DNA from: Pseudomonas sp. UBA5706
GTDB lineage: Bacteria; Pseudomonadota; Gammaproteobacteria; Pseudomonadales; Pseudomonadaceae
Length of the DNA: 39,714 nucleotides
Assembly: GCF_002419965.1 (NCBI RefSeq)
Contig: NZ_DIHC01000037.1
Coordinates: forward strand, 1 to 39,714
Direction of reading: 5' to 3'
In this document: one piece after another, positions 15,914-23,831 of the stretch
Position numbering within the stretch: the stretch's first letter is position 1
Layout of the letters: each line of letters begins with the position of its first letter
Notes under the pieces: model-generated
Told to the model about the DNA's origin: nothing
What the model saw: the letters and a program-made list of their open reading frames with translations, nothing else
Database searches by the model: none
Program-made: the position numbers and the translations under genes

Positions 15914-17194
15914 TTAGGAGGCGTACAATTCACCTTCAGAAAACGGAGAGCGGGCAGACCCGCTGGGATATTTACCCATCGCTAAAATCGTTATCGCACT
16001 GAGACTAAAACACGTCGCACCATACACGAGCAGAGAGGAGTATCCCTTTGAGGTGTCTAGCAGCATCCACAACAAAAGCGGCGAAAATGCCGCAGACGCG
16101 GTAGTAAAACCAAATGTCATGGCAAACAACCGACCATACTCGCGCAAACCGAAATAGCGCGCCACTAAAAAAGCAGCAATGTCGTATTCCGCACCGGTTC
16201 CAAAACCGACCAATACCGTGGCAAGAATTAATAAGCCTGTGTCACTCGGACCGAACAAGAACAGCAGACAACCCACGGCCGGCATCGACAGGCTGATGCA
16301 GGCAACTCCGGGCGCCCAAAAGCGATCAATCAAGTATCCGGAAATTATTCGCCCGCCAATAAGTGCCAACCCGAAACTTCCGAAGATGCTGCTGGCTTGC
16401 AATGCGGTCAGGCCCTTGTCCTGCAGCATCGGTACGATATTAGTGACCATAGCGATGATCCCCGATACAGCTACGGAGAACGCGAGGTTGCAGAGCCAGA
16501 ATCGCCGCTGGCGCAAAGCGGTAGAAAACTCCATGCCTTCAAGTTTTGCACCACCAGCCTGTTGCCGCGACACCGACACAATCGTCGGCGCCTGAGACGG
16601 GTGCAGCAAACAGATTGCCATGGGCAACACCAGGAAGAACGACTGCGCCGCGAGTGTGAAAAATGCAGATTGCCAACCCCATTTCTGTATGGCCCAACTC
16701 AACAGCGGCGGTGTGATGGCCGCCGCCAGGCCAGTTCCCGACAGGGTAATGGCGAGCGCCAGTCCGCGGTTGCGCACGAACCACAAGTTGACTACCTGGG
16801 TCCAGGTGACTTGCAAGGTACCGAGCCCTGCCAGCGGCAATATCGTAAACACGGCGTACAGTGACCAGATAGACCCGTTGATCAGTGGCGCGCTCAAGTA
16901 GGTCAGCGACAGGGCTACTAACGACGTAATGGTGACGGCACGAATCCCATAACGCTTATTAAGCCAAGCGACTAACTGAGCGGCGAGGATGGTACTGCCG
17001 AACATGCAAGTTATCGCCAGATGGATTTCGCTGCGCGTCCATCCAAACGCTTGCTGCAGAGGCCCGATCAATACGCCGAATCCATAAAGCAAGGCAGCCG
17101 TGACACAGGTTGTCATTCCTAGCGATGCGAGAAGAAGAATTTTCCAGCTCGTTCTGAATTCGCCTGGACCCTGGACCGTTCTGTTCAACATCAT
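15914..17194 (-). CDS. MFS transporter (monocarboxylate/oxalate-formate-like)
   Basis: The 426-aa protein has about twelve membrane helices. Features such as FGWTRSEI, NLWFVRNRGLALAI and PPLLSWAIQKWGWQSAFF are typical of the bacterial MFS branch related to monocarboxylate porters and oxalate:formate antiporters. The ATG at 17194 is chosen over the GTG at 17203 because GGGAG lies at the right distance. It is the first gene of the transporter-porin-transporter cassette. No catabolic enzyme gene accompanies it, so the substrate is unknown. Confidence 0.88.
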   Translation of the reverse strand: MMLNRTVQGPGEFRTSWKILLLASLGMTTCVTAALLYGFGVLIGPLQQAFGWTRSEIHLAITCMFGSTILAAQLVAWLNKRYGIRAVTITSLVALSLTYLSAPLINGSIWSLYAVFTILPLAGLGTLQVTWTQVVNLWFVRNRGLALAITLSGTGLAAAITPPLLSWAIQKWGWQSAFFTLAAQSFFLVLPMAICLLHPSQAPTIVSVSRQQAGGAKLEGMEFSTALRQRRFWLCNLAFSVAVSGIIAMVTNIVPMLQDKGLTALQASSIFGSFGLALIGGRIISGYLIDRFWAPGVACISLSMPAVGCLLFLFGPSDTGLLILATVLVGFGTGAEYDIAAFLVARYFGLREYGRLFAMTFGFTTASAAFSPLLLWMLLDTSKGYSSLLVYGATCFSLSAITILAMGKYPSGSARSPFSEGELYAS

Positions 17195-17240
17195 GAAATC
17201 CACTCCCTTTTTTTGTTATTGGTTGAGAGTCGTCGGAATA

Positions 17241-17256
17241 ATTCTAATTTCAGAAT
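17241..17256 (-). promoter_or_regulatory. Possible operator dyad upstream of the MFS-OprD-MFS genes
   Basis: The half-sites ATTCT (17241-17245) and AGAAT (17252-17256) form a perfect 5-bp dyad with a 6-bp spacer in an AT-rich stretch 47 bp before the first MFS gene. A weak promoter (TTTGCT, 18 bp, TAATAT) lies just upstream. No regulator gene is adjacent, so the controlling protein is unknown. Confidence 0.3.
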
Positions 17257-17286
17257 CCAAATCTATATTAAGGATAAGTGGGATAG

Positions 17287-17409
17287 CTAGCAAAGATTGA
17301 TCGGCGCCGCGTTATGGCCATCCTTCGTTAGCACGCTGTCCTCTCGGTACAGCACGTGTACACGCGGCAGATTAGTTGGATCCAAAAATGCCGGAATAGA
17401 GCGCTCCAT
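17287..17409 (-). CDS. Short ORF of unknown function (40 aa)
   Basis: The frame encodes a 40-residue product beginning MERSIPAFLDPTNLPRVHVL and ending NAAPINLC. It has a near-ideal RBS (AGGAG, six bases before the ATG) and lies on the same strand as, and 92 bp before, the first MFS gene. There is no signal peptide or membrane segment. It could be a genuine small protein or the rest of a larger gene lost when the cassette was inserted. I do not recognise a family. Confidence 0.35.
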   Translation of the reverse strand: MERSIPAFLDPTNLPRVHVLYREDSVLTKDGHNAAPINLC

Positions 17410-17679
17410 CGGAGGCTCCTGAGTGAGCGTCTTTGATTCGAGACACTGCGAGCGCGGCCGAAGCAGGCAGTTAAGGCAATATGTTTCGAAATATTTCAGC
17501 GTTGATAATCACTCGCTGAGCTAGCCGATATGCGCAGGGGGCAGAAACCGATCCGACCCAGCAGCCACAGCAGCCAGCGGCGACTCGTCCGTGAGCTCGT
17601 TGCCCACTGTGCGCGGGAGATGCTGCTCAACAGGATGGTCGAATCCAACGGGGCAAACGGCTTCTACACACGGGCGCCC

Positions 17680-17769
17680 GAGCAGACGCCAGTCTTCGGG
17701 CGCCGCAAGCGCCTGATCAGTCAGCGCAAAGCCCGTGCTCTCATTCGTGAATGCCATGGCGACATCCAA
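17680..17769 (+). pseudogene. Decayed fragment of a kinase-like (APH/P-loop) gene
   Basis: The translated stretch LISQRKARALIRECHGDIQ (17713-17769) matches LMSQRKADGFIRECHGDIH (residues 199-217) of the protein encoded at 10420-11955, and the preceding bases (from about 17683) also align with it. The similarity breaks off directly after the HGD catalytic loop and the frame stops at 17781. No start, no P-loop domain and no rest of the kinase domain is present. It is a relic, from either a partial duplication or an incoming paralogue. Confidence 0.7.
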
Positions 17770-17815
17770 AGCACAGTTTGACCCGCTTTTGGCCTCTAAA
17801 CAGCAGTCTGACCGC

Positions 17816-18577
17816 TTAAGGTCGTACGCCAAGCTGCGCCAGCAGATCATCCAGCAAACCCGTGGCGCCCAGTCGCACTCTGTCCGGCTCAAGCCACAAT
17901 GGCCCGAAGCGGTTCTGAAGCACCTCCATGTAGAGGCGCACCTCGCTCAACGTGCGCACATTTGCGCACGCCTTGAAGCCTACTTGCGCGCCCCGTTCGG
18001 CAATGGCCTCGATCAGGATCCGCGCCGCCTGTGAGGTCGCACTGACAGCCTGTTTGCCGGTGCTCGTCTTGAGGAACGACGCGCCCTGGCGAATGGCCGT
18101 GCGGCAGACCAGATGAATAACCTGGGGATCACGTAAAACGCCGGTTTCCAGCGTGACCGTTAGCTGCCCCCGGGGCCCGCATTTGGCCTTACACGCAGCG
18201 ACCATTTCACCGCCGATCGTTGGGTGGCCGCTAAGCTGGGCATGGAAGGGATAGACCAGGTCGATCTCGTCGGCGCCCGTCAGCATGGCGGCGTGGGTTT
18301 GCGATTCAACCGTTGAGATCGACGCCCCGCCATTGGGGAAGTTGACCGCGGCTACCACCTTGATGTCCCGTGCGCCCAGAGTATCGAGTGTCCGCCGCGC
18401 CAGCCCTGCGAACCTGGGTAACACGCAAACCGCAGCGACGTTTCCTACTGGAGTTAACGCCTGCCCACACAACGAAACAATGCGCTCTGCCGTATCGGCG
18501 GCGTTCAATGACGTCAGCTCCAACAGCCCTATCGCCTTCTGCGCCAATGCCTCATCAGTTTCATGCTCCCTGTCCAT
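17816..18577 (-). CDS. deoC: Deoxyribose-phosphate aldolase (DeoC), atypical phosphate site
   Basis: The 253-aa protein belongs to the class I deoxyribose-5-phosphate aldolase family. The Schiff-base lysine is Lys170 (FLKTSTGK), with Asp106 (ADEIDLV) and Lys202 (GFKACANVRT) as the other catalytic residues. Where E. coli DeoC has K-P-A-G-G-V-R-T and G-A-S-S, both contacting the substrate phosphate, this protein has K-A-C-A-N-V-R-T and G-A-T-G. The phosphate pocket is therefore changed and the natural substrate may differ. The start at 18577 has RBS GAGGAG. No deoA, deoB or deoD genes are near; it lies 151 bp after hmuV on the same strand. Confidence 0.9.
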   Translation of the reverse strand: MDREHETDEALAQKAIGLLELTSLNAADTAERIVSLCGQALTPVGNVAAVCVLPRFAGLARRTLDTLGARDIKVVAAVNFPNGGASISTVESQTHAAMLTGADEIDLVYPFHAQLSGHPTIGGEMVAACKAKCGPRGQLTVTLETGVLRDPQVIHLVCRTAIRQGASFLKTSTGKQAVSATSQAARILIEAIAERGAQVGFKACANVRTLSEVRLYMEVLQNRFGPLWLEPDRVRLGATGLLDDLLAQLGVRP

Positions 18578-18728
18578 GCTGCTCCTCAACACCTGGTGAA
18601 GTCCCGGGGAGCGACGATAATCCACCTGCAAGGCGCGTGAACGGCCACACGCGCTTTAAAGAGCAGCCCTACAGAGCTTTCGGAAACTTCTTAAGGACCT
18701 TGCTTTCAACCAAGCCTTCCGGAGCCGG

Positions 18729-19496
18729 CTAGCGAGTGATGATCAGCGGATGCCCGCGCTCTGGATGCCGCTGCACCAAGACTTCAAGTCCGAACACCGC
18801 TCTGAGCGCGTCCGGCACCAGCACTTCATGCGGGGTGCCCAATGCGAACGGACGGCCCGATTCCAGTAATAACAGGCGATCGCAATAGCGCGCCGCGAGG
18901 TTGAGGTCATGCAGAATCACCATCACGGCCCCGCCGCGATCGGCAAAGCCCCGCACCGCCTGCAAGGTGGTGTGCTGATGCAGCGGATCGAGCATTGATG
19001 TCGGCTCATCCAGCAACAGCGTCTGCCCGCCTTCGCCCGGCCATAACTGCGCCAGCACCCGGGCCAGATGCACGCGTTGCCGCTCGCCACCTGATAGCGC
19101 CAGGTAACTGCGATCATGCAAATGCAGCGCATCAGCCGCAGTAAGCGCCGCTTCAATGATCTCGGCATCACGTTGCTGGCCGCTGTCATGGGGCAATCGA
19201 CCCATCGCCACCACTTCCCGGACCGTGAAGGCAAAGTTCAGCGTCGAGCTCTGTGGCAATACCGCCAATCGCCGCGCCCGCTGCTGGCCGCTCCAATGCA
19301 CCAATGGCCGGTCATCCAGCCAGACCTGGCCCTCGTTCGTTTTTAGCTCCCCACACAACGCCCCCAGCAGCGTGCTCTTACCAGCACCATTGGGCCCCAG
19401 CACACCGAGCATCTCGCCTGGCTTGAGTGTCAGATTGGTATCGGCCAGCACGCATGTGTTCTCGCGATGGACGCTGAGGTTCTCGGCTCTCATCAT
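18729..19496 (-). CDS. hmuV: Heme ABC importer, ATP-binding subunit
   Basis: The 255-aa ATPase drives heme import. It has Walker A GPNGAGKS (34-41), signature LSGGERQ (134-140), Walker B LLLDEP (about 160-165) and the switch histidine His196 (ILHDLN). The start overlaps the hmuU stop (ATGA). ATG 19493 is an equally possible start one codon later. It is the last gene of hmuTUV. Confidence 0.95.
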   Translation of the reverse strand: MMRAENLSVHRENTCVLADTNLTLKPGEMLGVLGPNGAGKSTLLGALCGELKTNEGQVWLDDRPLVHWSGQQRARRLAVLPQSSTLNFAFTVREVVAMGRLPHDSGQQRDAEIIEAALTAADALHLHDRSYLALSGGERQRVHLARVLAQLWPGEGGQTLLLDEPTSMLDPLHQHTTLQAVRGFADRGGAVMVILHDLNLAARYCDRLLLLESGRPFALGTPHEVLVPDALRAVFGLEVLVQRHPERGHPLIITR

Positions 19497-20533
19497 CTGG
19501 TACGCCCTCGCACCAGCAGGAACAAAAAGAAAGGCGCACCGATAAATGCCGTCACGATACCGATGGGTAACTCGGCCGGGGCCAGGACCAAGCGAGCAAA
19601 CACGTCGGCGAACAGCAACAGGCACGCTCCCGCCAGCGCCGATGCGGGCAACACCACGCGATGATCGGGGCCGGCGATCAAGCGCACCAGATGCGGCACG
19701 ACAAGACCCACGAAGCCGATCAACCCTGCCGCCGCGACCGCGGCCCCCACACCCAGCGCGATGCACAGAATCAATTCGCGCTTGAGTCGCTCGACCTCGA
19801 TTCCCAGATGACGGGCCTCAGATTCCCCGAGCAACAGGGCGTTCAGCGCCTTGGCCCGGCGCGGCAACCATAGGATCACCAGCACGCACACCAGCAACAG
19901 CGGCCAAAGCCGTGCGTAGCTTGCGCCATTGAGCGTGCCCAGGTTCCAGAACGTCAGGGTGCGCAGCGAGGCGTCATCGGCCAGATAGGTAAACAGACCG
20001 ATGATCGAACCGGCCAGCGCGGTCATCGCGACGCCGGCCAGAAGCATGATGCCGACGCTGGTCTGGCCATCCCGGCGCCCCAGGCGGTAGACGATGCCAG
20101 TCACGAGCAAGCCGCCCGCAAAGGCAAAGATCGACAATAAATAGGGAGCGAGGACTTCGGGCATACCGCCCAGAGAGGCGCCGGCGACAATCGCGACAGC
20201 CGCGCCCAAGGCCGCCCCGCTCGACACACCCACCAGCCCGGGATCTGCCAGCGGGTTACGAAACAGGCCCTGCATGGCCACGCCCGACAAGGCCAGCACT
20301 GCACCCACCGCCAGCCCGAGCAAGGTTCGGGGTACGCGAATCTGACCAAGGATCAGCTCGGCCTGTTGCAGATTGTCATCCGCCACAGGCAGGCCCATCA
20401 GGCGCAAACCGGCACGCAGCGTGTCCACGAGCGGCAGGCTGACCGGCCCTAACGCCAGCGACAGCCACACGGCGAGCAGGCACGCAATACTCAGCACGAT
20501 GAACAGCGCTCTGGGCGGAAGATGGGTCCTCAT
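19493..20533 (-). CDS. hmuU: Heme ABC importer, FecCD-type permease
   Basis: This 346-aa integral membrane protein of the FecCD/BtuC family has about ten membrane helices and the coupling-region sequence FRNPLADPGLVGVSSGAALGA (about residues 90-110). It forms the heme channel between HmuT and HmuV. The start overlaps the hmuT stop by four bases and its stop overlaps the hmuV start, so the three genes are one translation-coupled unit. Confidence 0.95.
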   Translation of the reverse strand: MRTHLPPRALFIVLSIACLLAVWLSLALGPVSLPLVDTLRAGLRLMGLPVADDNLQQAELILGQIRVPRTLLGLAVGAVLALSGVAMQGLFRNPLADPGLVGVSSGAALGAAVAIVAGASLGGMPEVLAPYLLSIFAFAGGLLVTGIVYRLGRRDGQTSVGIMLLAGVAMTALAGSIIGLFTYLADDASLRTLTFWNLGTLNGASYARLWPLLLVCVLVILWLPRRAKALNALLLGESEARHLGIEVERLKRELILCIALGVGAAVAAAGLIGFVGLVVPHLVRLIAGPDHRVVLPASALAGACLLLFADVFARLVLAPAELPIGIVTAFIGAPFFLFLLVRGRTR

Positions 20534-21429
20534 TGGCCGGATATAGCCTTGGTACCGAACGGGGTTTCGGTCGGGTAGAAGGCGTTGGTCAGCTCTTGCA
20601 GTGCATCAGGCAGACGCGGCCCCAGACCACCGACCAGCAGCGTCGGATCGACCTCGATTAAACGTTGGTGATGGGCCGCTCGGGTCGCCGCCAGAAACGG
20701 ATTTTCCCTGAACAGTGCTTCGCGAGAGGAGGCACCGTTTTGCGCGCGATCGGTGAACACCACTACCTCGGGGTCCAGCCCGGCCATCGCTTCAGCCGAG
20801 AACACCTTGTAACCGGCATGAATTGCCAGGTTGCGACCACCGGCCTGCTTGATCAGCCAGTCACCGACCGTCCCCGTACCGGCCACCATTGGCGCCGCAC
20901 CGGCGTGACTGACCAACAGCAAGACACCCGGCGCGGCTTGACGCTGTTGCGCCTGTGCCACCCAGATCTGCTGGTCGCCCAGCCGTTTGACGTACTGCTC
21001 GGTCAACTCACGGGCTTGACCTTCCTTGCCCAGCAGGACGCCGAGCGTTTGCAGATTGCCCTGCAGCGCGCTCATTTCGGCTGCGGCGCGAAGCACTTCG
21101 ACCCTCACCCCCGCAGCACGCAATTGTTCAAGCACCGGCGGCGGTCCCATTTCTTCGGTGCCCACCAGAATATCCGGACGCAGGCTCAGGATGCCTTCGG
21201 ACGATAGCTGGCGCTGATAGCCAATGCTCGGCAAAGACTTTAACGATTCAGGATGCTGGCTGGTGGAGTCGACACCCACCAGGCTCGACTCGCCACCCAA
21301 TGCCACGACCCATTCGGTCAACGCGCCGCCGGCACTGACCCAGCGGACAGGGCGCTGGGTGTCAGCCAACGCCAGATGGGTCAATAAAAGTCCGGTCAGG
21401 ATGACGGTCAGCTTGGCAACGAAGCGCAT
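20530..21429 (-). CDS. hmuT: Periplasmic heme-binding protein
   Basis: This 299-aa class III periplasmic binding protein carries heme to HmuUV. The signal peptide covers about residues 1-24 (ALADTQ). The motif GYQRQLSSEGILSLRPD contains the tyrosine (Tyr71 of the precursor) expected to ligate heme iron, as in PhuT/ShuT. ATG 21429 is used; a TTG two codons earlier (21435) is also spaced well from AAGGA. A Fur-like box upstream (21553-21571) implies iron control. No receptor (phuR/hasR-like) or hmuS/phuS gene lies beside it. Confidence 0.94.
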   Translation of the reverse strand: MRFVAKLTVILTGLLLTHLALADTQRPVRWVSAGGALTEWVVALGGESSLVGVDSTSQHPESLKSLPSIGYQRQLSSEGILSLRPDILVGTEEMGPPPVLEQLRAAGVRVEVLRAAAEMSALQGNLQTLGVLLGKEGQARELTEQYVKRLGDQQIWVAQAQQRQAAPGVLLLVSHAGAAPMVAGTGTVGDWLIKQAGGRNLAIHAGYKVFSAEAMAGLDPEVVVFTDRAQNGASSREALFRENPFLAATRAAHHQRLIEVDPTLLVGGLGPRLPDALQELTNAFYPTETPFGTKAISGQ

Positions 21430-21552
21430 GAGCAAAGAGTCCTTTTATATAGAAGAAGCGCATCTACCGAATCGCGAAGGCAGGGAGCGGCCGGATCGAC
21501 GCGTCATTTGCAAAGCTGTCAGACTAGGCCGCTCATGACAGTCGGGCAATTT

Positions 21553-21571
21553 GATAATGACTTGCATTTAC
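21553..21571 (-). promoter_or_regulatory. Fur-like box between hmuT and the Rieske gene
   Basis: GATAATGACTTGCATTTAC matches 13 of 19 positions of the Fur consensus, including an uninterrupted GATAATGA. It lies 124 bp before hmuT and 26 bp before the divergent Rieske gene, so it may govern either or both. Confidence 0.65.
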
Positions 21572-21596
21572 ACGTCAAGCGACGAGGAGATCCGCG

Positions 21597-21926
21597 CTGA
21601 ATTACTTGTGTGACAAAAACTCACTCGCTGAAGGGAACAGCCGTGGCTTCGAGATCGGTGGCTTGCACTTGCTGGTCGTTAGACGCGCTGGCCAGGTGTA
21701 TGCCTATCAAAATCGCTGCCCCCACCGTGCAATACCGCTGCACTGGCAACCCGACCAGTTTCTTGATGCCAGCGCCAGCTTGATCCAGTGCGCAACCCAC
21801 GGTGCGTTGTTTCTGATAGAGAGCGGCGAATGCATCGCCGGCCCTTGCGAAGGGAAATCCCTGAACGCCATCGACTGCGGCGAGGACGCTAAGGGAATCT
21901 GGGTCAATCTGCCAGGACAGGATTGA
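21597..21926 (+). CDS. Small Rieske [2Fe-2S] protein, probable CTG start
   Basis: The 109-aa protein is a single Rieske domain with both cluster motifs: CPH (Cys41, His43) and CATH (Cys65, His68). It is the kind of stand-alone ferredoxin-like protein whose partner is unknown. No ATG or GTG fits its start. The frame contains CTG at 21597 seven bases after GAGGAG, giving MNYLCDKNSL, which resembles the usual N-terminus of relatives; a TTG at 21606 is the other choice but is far from the RBS. The 3' end overlaps sfsA tail-to-tail by 23 bases. The divergent heme operon with a shared Fur-like box suggests iron-linked expression. Confidence 0.85.
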   Translation: MNYLCDKNSLAEGNSRGFEIGGLHLLVVRRAGQVYAYQNRCPHRAIPLHWQPDQFLDASASLIQCATHGALFLIESGECIAGPCEGKSLNAIDCGEDAKGIWVNLPGQD

Positions 21927-22659
21927 GCGCGCACTCGCGGTCAGGCGCCTGCGCCAGGTGAACCTCCAGCCGACGGTCAACTCGCACTTCGTCAGGCGTC
22001 AGTTGCACCCCATAAGCGAGGACTTCCACACCTGCGGCCACCGCCTCTCTCAGCGCGATCGCATAAGCTGCGTCGATTTCCTCGGCAGGGCGTACCGCCT
22101 CAATGCCGGTCAAATTGACGCAATACAGCAACACAGCACGTACACCTTCACGGGCCAAGGCCGCCAGTTCTCGCAAATGCTTGGCACCGCGCTGGGTGAC
22201 CGCATCGGGAAAAGCTGCAACATCGCTGTCATCAAAGCCCAGCGTCACGCTCTTCACTTCGAGAAACAGCGCACCGTTCGGGTAATCCAGGCGGAAATCG
22301 ACGCGGCTGTTCTCCTGGCCGTAGGCCACTTCCCGCTTGAGCGCGGTAAAACCGTTCAATTCGGTGATCACCCCCGCCAGCAACGCCTCCTCGATCAGTT
22401 TATTGGCTCGCCCGGTATTGACGCAGGCAAAGCGCCCCTGCGGGGTTTCGCTGATCTCCCAAGTGCCGGGCAACTTGCGTTTGGGGTCGTTGGAGCGGCT
22501 GAACCAAACACGCCCACCGGGCATCATGCAATTGAACATCGAGCCCGTATTGGGGCAGTGGATGGTCAGTCGTTCGCCACTGGGCGTTTCGATATCGGCC
22601 AAGAAGCGCTTGTAGCGTTGCAGCAAGCGACCCTCTTCAAGTTCGGGGGAAAATCGCAT
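21904..22659 (-). CDS. sfsA: SfsA family nucleic-acid-binding protein
   Basis: The 251-aa protein begins MRFSPELEEGRLLQRYKRFLADI, with CPNTGSMFNCMMPG, and later SRVDFRL, LEVKSVTL and AAFPDAVTQRGAKHL. This is the complete SfsA pattern, with nuclease-like residues of the PD-(D/E)XK type (D..L...LEVK). E. coli SfsA was named for stimulating sugar fermentation genes; the biochemical role is still debated. The start overlaps the aminotransferase stop (TGATG), so the two are co-translated. Confidence 0.95.
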   Translation of the reverse strand: MRFSPELEEGRLLQRYKRFLADIETPSGERLTIHCPNTGSMFNCMMPGGRVWFSRSNDPKRKLPGTWEISETPQGRFACVNTGRANKLIEEALLAGVITELNGFTALKREVAYGQENSRVDFRLDYPNGALFLEVKSVTLGFDDSDVAAFPDAVTQRGAKHLRELAALAREGVRAVLLYCVNLTGIEAVRPAEEIDAAYAIALREAVAAGVEVLAYGVQLTPDEVRVDRRLEVHLAQAPDRECALNPVLAD

Positions 22660-23831
22660 CAGCCTTGCCAGCTCCGCAGTCCGCGTTTTATCCGTTCAAC
22701 CGCTTCCTGCAGACGCTGGAGATTTTGGGTGTAGGCGAAACGTACGTGGTGACCAGCCTGATAGCGCCCGAAATCCAGCCCAGGCGTAAACGCGACGTAC
22801 TCGGTTTCCAGAAAATGCCGGCAGAACGCGAAGGCATCGCCACCGAATGCGCTTACGTCTGCATAAAGATAGAAAGCGCCCTCGGGTTCAACGACAATGT
22901 TGAACCCCAGTTCGCGCAGGGCCGGAAGCAGGAAGTCCCGGCGCTTGCCGAACTCGCCGCGCCGTTGTTCGAGAATTTCGATCGTTTGCGGCTCGAAGCA
23001 GGCCAACGCCGCAGTTTGCGCCATGCTGGGCGCGCTGATGTACAGGTTTTGAGCGAGCTTTTCCAGATCCCTGACAGCCGCTTCAGGCGCCACCAACCAG
23101 CCGAGACGCCAGCCGGTCATGCCGAAGTACTTGGAAAAACTATTGAGGACAAAGGCGTCGTTATCCACCTCCAGCACGCTGGCGGCGTCGGTGCCGTAGG
23201 TCAGGCCGTGGTAAATCTCATCCACTACCAGATGACCTTCACGGGCCTTTAGCGATGCGGACAACGCAGCCAGTTCGTCGCGATGCAGCAAGGTGCCCGT
23301 GGGGTTGGCCGGCGAGGCGACCAACGCGCCTACGCTGTCCTGATTCCAGTGCTGTGCAATCAGCTGCGGGGTCAATTGGTACCGCACCTGCGGTCCGACC
23401 GGCACCAATTGCGCCGCGCCTTCTACCAGGCGCAGAAAATGCCGGTTGCAGGGGTAACCCGGATCCGCCAGCAACCAATGTTTGCCCGGATCGACCAGCA
23501 GACTGGTGGCCAACAGCAACGCCCCGGAGCCACCCGGGGTAATCAGAATCCGTTCCGGGTCGATGTCCAGGCCGTAACGCTGCTGATAGAAACCGGAAAT
23601 GGCCTGACGCAGCTCAGGTAAACCACGGGCTGCGGTGTAACGGGTTTTTCCCGCAGCCAACGCCGCCTGGCCTGCCTTGATGATCGGTTCGGCAGTGGTG
23701 AAGTCCGGCTCGCCGATCTCCAGGTGGATAACGTCATGCCCCGCCGCCTGCAATTCATTGGCGCGAGCCAACAGCGCCATGACGTGAAAGGGTTCGATGG
23801 CACGGCTGCGCTCACTATAGGGCTGAGGCAT
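22659..23831 (-). CDS. PLP-dependent class I/II aminotransferase
   Basis: The 390-aa protein is a fold-type I aminotransferase of the aspartate-aminotransferase superfamily, subgroup of MalY/AlaA/ArAT-like enzymes. It contains EIGEPDF near the N-terminus, SPANPTGT (173-180), DEIYHGL (204-210), the PLP lysine Lys234 (NSFSKYFGMTGWRLGW) and the substrate-carboxylate arginine in HHVRFAYT. The amino donor and acceptor cannot be told from sequence. ATG 23831 has RBS AAGGAAG; the longer frame would add an unlikely leader. It leads the unit with sfsA, and divergent dksA is upstream. Confidence 0.94.
   Translation of the reverse strand: MPQPYSERSRAIEPFHVMALLARANELQAAGHDVIHLEIGEPDFTTAEPIIKAGQAALAAGKTRYTAARGLPELRQAISGFYQQRYGLDIDPERILITPGGSGALLLATSLLVDPGKHWLLADPGYPCNRHFLRLVEGAAQLVPVGPQVRYQLTPQLIAQHWNQDSVGALVASPANPTGTLLHRDELAALSASLKAREGHLVVDEIYHGLTYGTDAASVLEVDNDAFVLNSFSKYFGMTGWRLGWLVAPEAAVRDLEKLAQNLYISAPSMAQTAALACFEPQTIEILEQRRGEFGKRRDFLLPALRELGFNIVVEPEGAFYLYADVSAFGGDAFAFCRHFLETEYVAFTPGLDFGRYQAGHHVRFAYTQNLQRLQEAVERIKRGLRSWQG

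Larger units (their letters stand above)
17195..17815. other. Accessory-block border: leader, short ORF and gene fragment
   Basis: These 621 bp separate the transporter cassette from deoC. They hold a dyad upstream of the MFS gene (17241-17256), a 40-codon ORF (17287-17409), an AT-rich stretch with TTTCGAAA (17484-17491) and a decayed fragment of the kinase-like gene (17680-17769), each listed separately. No transposase, integrase, tRNA or obvious target duplication is visible. Confidence 0.6.

Noticed and set aside
18633..18654. GCGCGTG/CACGCGC hairpin between hmuV and deoC
   Set aside because: It is a 7-bp stem with no T-run in the direction of transcription, so I could not call it a terminator; it may be incidental in GC-rich DNA.
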